From contig JAAFHM010000237.1 in the NCBI GenBank assembly GCA_013298375.1, positions 1-7,313 on the forward strand: DNA of 7,313 nucleotides, written 5' to 3'. The position numbers were made by a program, and so were the translations under genes. This stretch comes from Ignavibacteria bacterium (lineage in GTDB: Bacteria > Bacteroidota > Ignavibacteria > Kapaibacteriales > UBA4661). The notes beneath the pieces are model-generated. The model was not told the DNA's origin. It saw only the letters and a program-made list of their open reading frames with translations, and did not search any database. Each line of letters starts with the position of its first letter. Position 1 is the first letter of the stretch. Positions 7,053-7,313 of the stretch are shown here, one piece after another.

Positions 7053-7313
7053 TTAGCGGTTTTCGAGCGTGTGAATAACATAAGTTACCACGCCCCAGAC
7101 CTCGAAATTTGTTTCTGCTGTTATTTCAATTGACTCGCCTTGGTTTGGCTCCGGCTCCAAGAATGTACGCTTCCCCACACGGCTCAAGCGGCGCACAAGC
7201 AAATCGCCATCGAGCGAAGCGATAACAATGCTGCGGTCAACAGCCGTGAGCGAGCGGTCAACGACCAGCAAATCGCCCGACCACATTCCTACGTCATGCA
7301 TTGCATCACCTTC
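7053..7313 (-). CDS. umuD: UmuD-like S24 protein, 3' part, with self-cleavage dyad lost
   Basis: This is the C-terminal part of a UmuD/LexA-fold protein; 86 residues are visible and the N-terminus lies outside the window. It reads EGDAMHDVGMWSGDLLVVD, then DGDLLVRRLSRVGKR, then FEVWGVVTYVIHTL, matching the UmuD C-terminal domain end to end. In UmuD the nucleophile is the Ser of GDSM and the general base is the first Lys of VK(K/R)L, 37 residues later. Here these positions are Ala (codon GCA, 7302-7304) and Arg (codon CGC, 7191-7193), still exactly 37 residues apart. The fold looks intact but autocleavage should be impossible. It may act as a constitutive UmuD'-like partner or as a non-cleavable regulator of UmuC. 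Position directly before umuC supports the umuD assignment over LexA or a phage repressor. An SOS box would lie outside the window. Confidence 0.88.
   Translation of the reverse strand, partial: EGDAMHDVGMWSGDLLVVDRSLTAVDRSIVIASLDGDLLVRRLSRVGKRTFLEPEPNQGESIEITAETNFEVWGVVTYVIHTLENR

Noticed and set aside
6253..7056. Plus-strand open frame of 267 residues opposite umuC
   Set aside because: It lies wholly antisense to a gene with all pol V motifs, has no recognisable domain, and its composition is what the complement of umuC codons would give.

Overview
The window is a single-strand gene block. Every gene I can support lies on the minus strand, so transcription runs from position 7313 towards 1. 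In transcription order the genes are umuD (3' part only), umuC, a large secreted or surface protein with the remains of a type IX secretion (T9SS) sorting domain, a HEPN protein and nucleotidyltransferase pair, sbcD, and sbcC (5' part only). No rRNA, tRNA, CRISPR array or insertion sequence is visible, and no gene-free stretch exceeds 300 bases. The longest gap is 133 bases, between umuC and the surface-protein gene.

Organism: the sequence downstream of the surface-protein ORF encodes a recognisable T9SS type A C-terminal sorting domain (APNPASD, then VYDTLGRVV, then LSNGVYTL and LVVIH). That domain is characteristic of the Bacteroidota/Chlorobiota/Ignavibacteria/Kapabacteria group. Weak or absent Shine-Dalgarno sequences before most starts fit that group. 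I cannot name a genus. The repair genes are GC-moderate to GC-rich, while the surface-protein gene is visibly AT-rich, so the block is compositionally mixed.

Functional layout: 5722-7313 is an error-prone translesion module (umuDC, DNA polymerase V). The polymerase looks intact, but the UmuD partner has lost both residues of its self-cleavage dyad (Ser to Ala, Lys to Arg). Positions 3385-5588 hold a signal-peptide protein with three tandem cohesin-like beta-sandwich modules. Its sorting domain is knocked out of frame at an AT-dinucleotide tract near 3625-3635. Positions 2468-3269 carry a HEPN/MNT pair with exact RX4HXY and GSX10DXD motifs, of the type known from HepT/MntA (type VII) toxin-antitoxin systems. 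Positions 1-2415 carry the SbcCD (Mre11/Rad50-like) nuclease genes with a 4-base ATGA overlap.

The most informative structural signal is a 21-base near-perfect direct repeat (20/21, with 17 exact). It consists of the first seven codons of sbcD and lies both at the real sbcD start (2395-2415) and just upstream of the HEPN gene (3317-3337). It flanks the HEPN/MNT pair and suggests that the pair was inserted into the sbcD 5' end, with the sbcD start duplicated or rebuilt.
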